Part shown: positions 18,989 to 20,230 of the stretch, piece after piece
How the letters are laid out: each line of letters starts with the position of its first letter
Position numbering within the stretch: the stretch's first letter is position 1
Virus record (IMG/VR): IMGVR_UViG_3300008218_002405
Coordinates: 1-20,230 of that record
Origin: a virus
Length of the DNA: 20,230 nucleotides
Reading direction: 5' to 3' (one strand)
Program-made: the position numbers and the translations under genes
Notes under the pieces: generated by a model
Databases searched by the model: none
Told to the model about the DNA's origin: nothing
What the model saw: only the letters and a program-made list of their open reading frames with translations

Positions 18989-19921
18989 ATGCCCGACAAT
19001 GAAACTCTAACCCCAACCGAGGACTCCGCAGCAACGGAAACTCCAGCTACGGAAGGGACTGAGCTAGGCGGTCAAGACGCTACTAGCCCTGAAGTAGTCA
19101 ATGCTCCCGAAACTGACTATAAAGAGAGGTATGCTGCTTCAACACAGGAAGGTCAAAGGCTTTATCAGGAGAACCAAACTTTGCGTAATCAGGTAATACA
19201 ACTGGCACAGCAACAGAATCAGATACAAATGCAACAACAACAGCAAGCTGCTCCGGTTGAAGTCGATGATGCTCCTCCTAATGATGTATTAAGTTCAGAG
19301 GAAGTCGATGATTTTAATCAATCATGGCTGGAAGGCAAAACGGAGAAGATTCGTTACTATGAGAATCTCAAAGCCAATCGTATAGAGAAACGACTGGAAA
19401 GCCGAAGACAGGCACGGGATGTAGAAACCAATCGTCTACAGGCTACTGTCTCTTCTCTAGGCAAGATTGCTCCTGAGTTGCAGGATCAAAACAGTCCAAT
19501 ATTTAAGAAGACCAATGAGATTTATCAACGTCTTATGGTAGACCCTAGCTCACAGTTGATTCATCAAGGATCACCGAATTATGGTAACTACAACTTAGGT
19601 ATGTTGCGTGATGCAGCATTGGAAGCAAAAGCAGAACTAGGTGTTGCTGCTAATACTGCTAAAGAAACAGTTCGAGACACCAGTACCCACTTTACTGAAC
19701 CTTCTCAGCGTGGGGATGCTGGAACAGTGCCAAGCAACTTCAATCCTCAAAAGCACCTCAGTCCAGCAGAGCGAGACTATGCTATGAAGCTGGGACAAAG
19801 AGATAACAACTACAGAGAAGCACCTTATAAAAGATATTGGGACCAGTTAGAGAAAACTTATCCTGGTATGCAAAGTGCAAGAATTAAGGAAGGTAAGCCA
19901 TTAAAACATACACAGATCTAG
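18989..19921 (+). CDS. Capsid scaffolding protein
   Basis: 310 residues with a perfect AGGAGGT site 8 bases before the ATG, fitting high expression. The first 45 residues are acidic, Thr/Pro/Ala-rich and disordered (NETLTPTEDSAATETPATEG). Residues about 45-90 form a Gln-rich coiled coil (LRNQVIQLAQQQNQIQMQ). A further charged helical region (EKIRYYENLKANRIEKRLES) and a basic C-terminal end (RIKEGKPLKHTQI) follow; basic C-termini of scaffolds bind the capsid protein. It follows the portal and should precede the major capsid gene, as in many phages. The call rests on composition and order, not on a conserved motif. Its last 22 bases overlap the zinc-ribbon frame at 19900-20025. Confidence 0.75.
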   Translation: MPDNETLTPTEDSAATETPATEGTELGGQDATSPEVVNAPETDYKERYAASTQEGQRLYQENQTLRNQVIQLAQQQNQIQMQQQQQAAPVEVDDAPPNDVLSSEEVDDFNQSWLEGKTEKIRYYENLKANRIEKRLESRRQARDVETNRLQATVSSLGKIAPELQDQNSPIFKKTNEIYQRLMVDPSSQLIHQGSPNYGNYNLGMLRDAALEAKAELGVAANTAKETVRDTSTHFTEPSQRGDAGTVPSNFNPQKHLSPAERDYAMKLGQRDNNYREAPYKRYWDQLEKTYPGMQSARIKEGKPLKHTQI

Positions 19922-20025
19922 TTTGTAAGTTAATCTGTCCCTCTTGTGGGCATGAAATGATATCTCGAAAGCAGAAGGCTATTTGCCCAAACTGTAAGTA
20001 CTTTGAAAGTTGTTGCGGCGGCTAA
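19900..20025 (+). CDS. Zinc-ribbon ORF without a canonical start codon
   Basis: An open frame runs from a TAA at 19894-19896 to the TAA at 20023-20025 and encodes two zinc knuckles, CPSCGHEM and CPNCKYFESCCGG, about 16 residues apart. There is no ATG, GTG or TTG before the first knuckle. An ATT at 19900 lies 6 bases after AAGGAAGGT, which would give 41 residues; ATT starts are rare but known. The other option is a -1 frameshift from the end of the scaffold gene near TTAAAAC, which would add a zinc-ribbon tail to some scaffold molecules. The following gene starts on TAATG at its stop, which argues that this frame is translated. The protein is likely real; the start is unsolved. Confidence 0.5.
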   Translation: MKTYTDLVCKLICPSCGHEMISRKQKAICPNCKYFESCCGG

Positions 20026-20213
20026 TGAGCTTACAACAAAGAAATAACTGGATTCTTGTATCTGGATTGTTCATGGTCTTCGCTGGATGGTTTTCTCACT
20101 TTGGTGACAAGTCTTGGTGGGAACTCATTGAGCGTCCAGATCGAATTGCTCCATTACTATCCAGTATGGGAGCTTTATTAATGCGTCACTTTGGTGACAA
20201 GTTTGTAGATTAG
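20025..20213 (+). CDS. Small membrane protein
   Basis: 62 residues. The ATG at 20025 overlaps the preceding stop by one base (TAATG), indicating coupled translation; longer upstream starts are not needed. One clear membrane span covers about residues 9-22 (WILVSGLFMVFAGWF), with a second weakly hydrophobic stretch near 42-53 (APLLSSMGALLM). The short motif HFGDK appears twice, once after each hydrophobic stretch, which suggests a duplicated hairpin. A holin-like or head-associated membrane role is possible, but no family was recognised. Confidence 0.6.
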   Translation: MSLQQRNNWILVSGLFMVFAGWFSHFGDKSWWELIERPDRIAPLLSSMGALLMRHFGDKFVD

Positions 20214-20222
20214 GAGAATACT

Positions 20223-20230
20223 ATGCCAAC
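20223..20230 (+). CDS. Start of the next gene, cut by the window edge
   Basis: TAGGAGA lies 5 bases before an ATG at 20223 and only Met-Pro is visible. By position after the scaffold region it may be the major capsid protein, but two codons cannot show this. Confidence 0.4.

Noticed and set aside
1-20230. tRNA genes and CRISPR arrays
   Set aside because: No T-loop-like GTTCRANYC with a matching acceptor stem was found, and no repeats with regular spacers of CRISPR length; the 20-bp iteron-like triplet is too short and its spacers too small.

Overview
The window is a stretch of a tailed double-stranded DNA phage genome (Caudoviricetes), or a prophage or phage-plasmid of that type. It is AT-rich and gene-dense. 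The phage assignment rests on a complete packaging and head block: small terminase, large terminase with all ATPase and nuclease motifs, portal, and an acidic coiled-coil scaffold. The host cannot be named from the sequence. The -35/-10 boxes are of bacterial sigma70 type and most genes have purine-rich ribosome binding sites. No integrase, tRNA, CRISPR array or insertion sequence was seen.

Layout. (1) 1-4796, minus strand: one long early operon read leftward from a strong promoter at 4806-4834. In reading order it holds a small zinc ribbon, a Sak4-like RecA-type ATPase, a possible ssDNA-binding partner, an XRE-type HTH regulator, a small CHCC protein, a PD-(D/E)XK resolvase-like nuclease, a family-4 uracil-DNA glycosylase fused to a 3'-5' exonuclease, a protein with a ribbon-helix-helix tail, a complete ferritin and a truncated ORF. 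(2) 4849-7798, plus strand: the packaging operon, with a 14-bp perfect palindrome and a GAAA-capped hairpin in its leader. (3) 7792-9030, minus strand: a RecB/Cas4-like nuclease, convergent with and overlapping terL. (4) 9129-10115, plus strand: a RepA-like helicase whose transcript is predicted to begin at its start codon. (5) 10210-11500, minus strand: an operon of six small unknown genes, two too small for routine gene calling. (6) 11594-13121, plus strand: a zinc-finger protein and a DUF932 protein. (7) 13125-15607: an accessory zone of single-gene cassettes, each with its own leader and G/C-rich terminator. Two of them share an almost identical promoter and 5' leader. (8) 15541-16108: a gene-poor, G-tract-rich segment. 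(9) 16109-20230, plus strand: a small membrane protein, portal, a head-region protein, scaffold, a zinc-ribbon ORF without a normal start, a small membrane protein and the first codons of the next gene.

How it fits together. The leftward operon looks like recombination, repair and nucleotide-quality functions (Sak4, SSB-like, resolvase, UDG-exonuclease), with the helicase and nuclease at 7.8-10.1 kb adding to replication. The rightward operons package DNA and build the head. A 13-bp motif (consensus TGCYGTCCGTTTC) occurs seven times between genes, always on the plus strand and only between 10.2 and 16.5 kb. Three copies are spaced exactly 20 bp apart like iterons, and one fills the spacer of the portal promoter. 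This motif, the cassette architecture, the phage ferritin, the UDG-exonuclease fusion without a polymerase domain, and the two predicted leaderless transcripts are the points most worth following. All functions are inferred from motifs read by eye; no database search was run.
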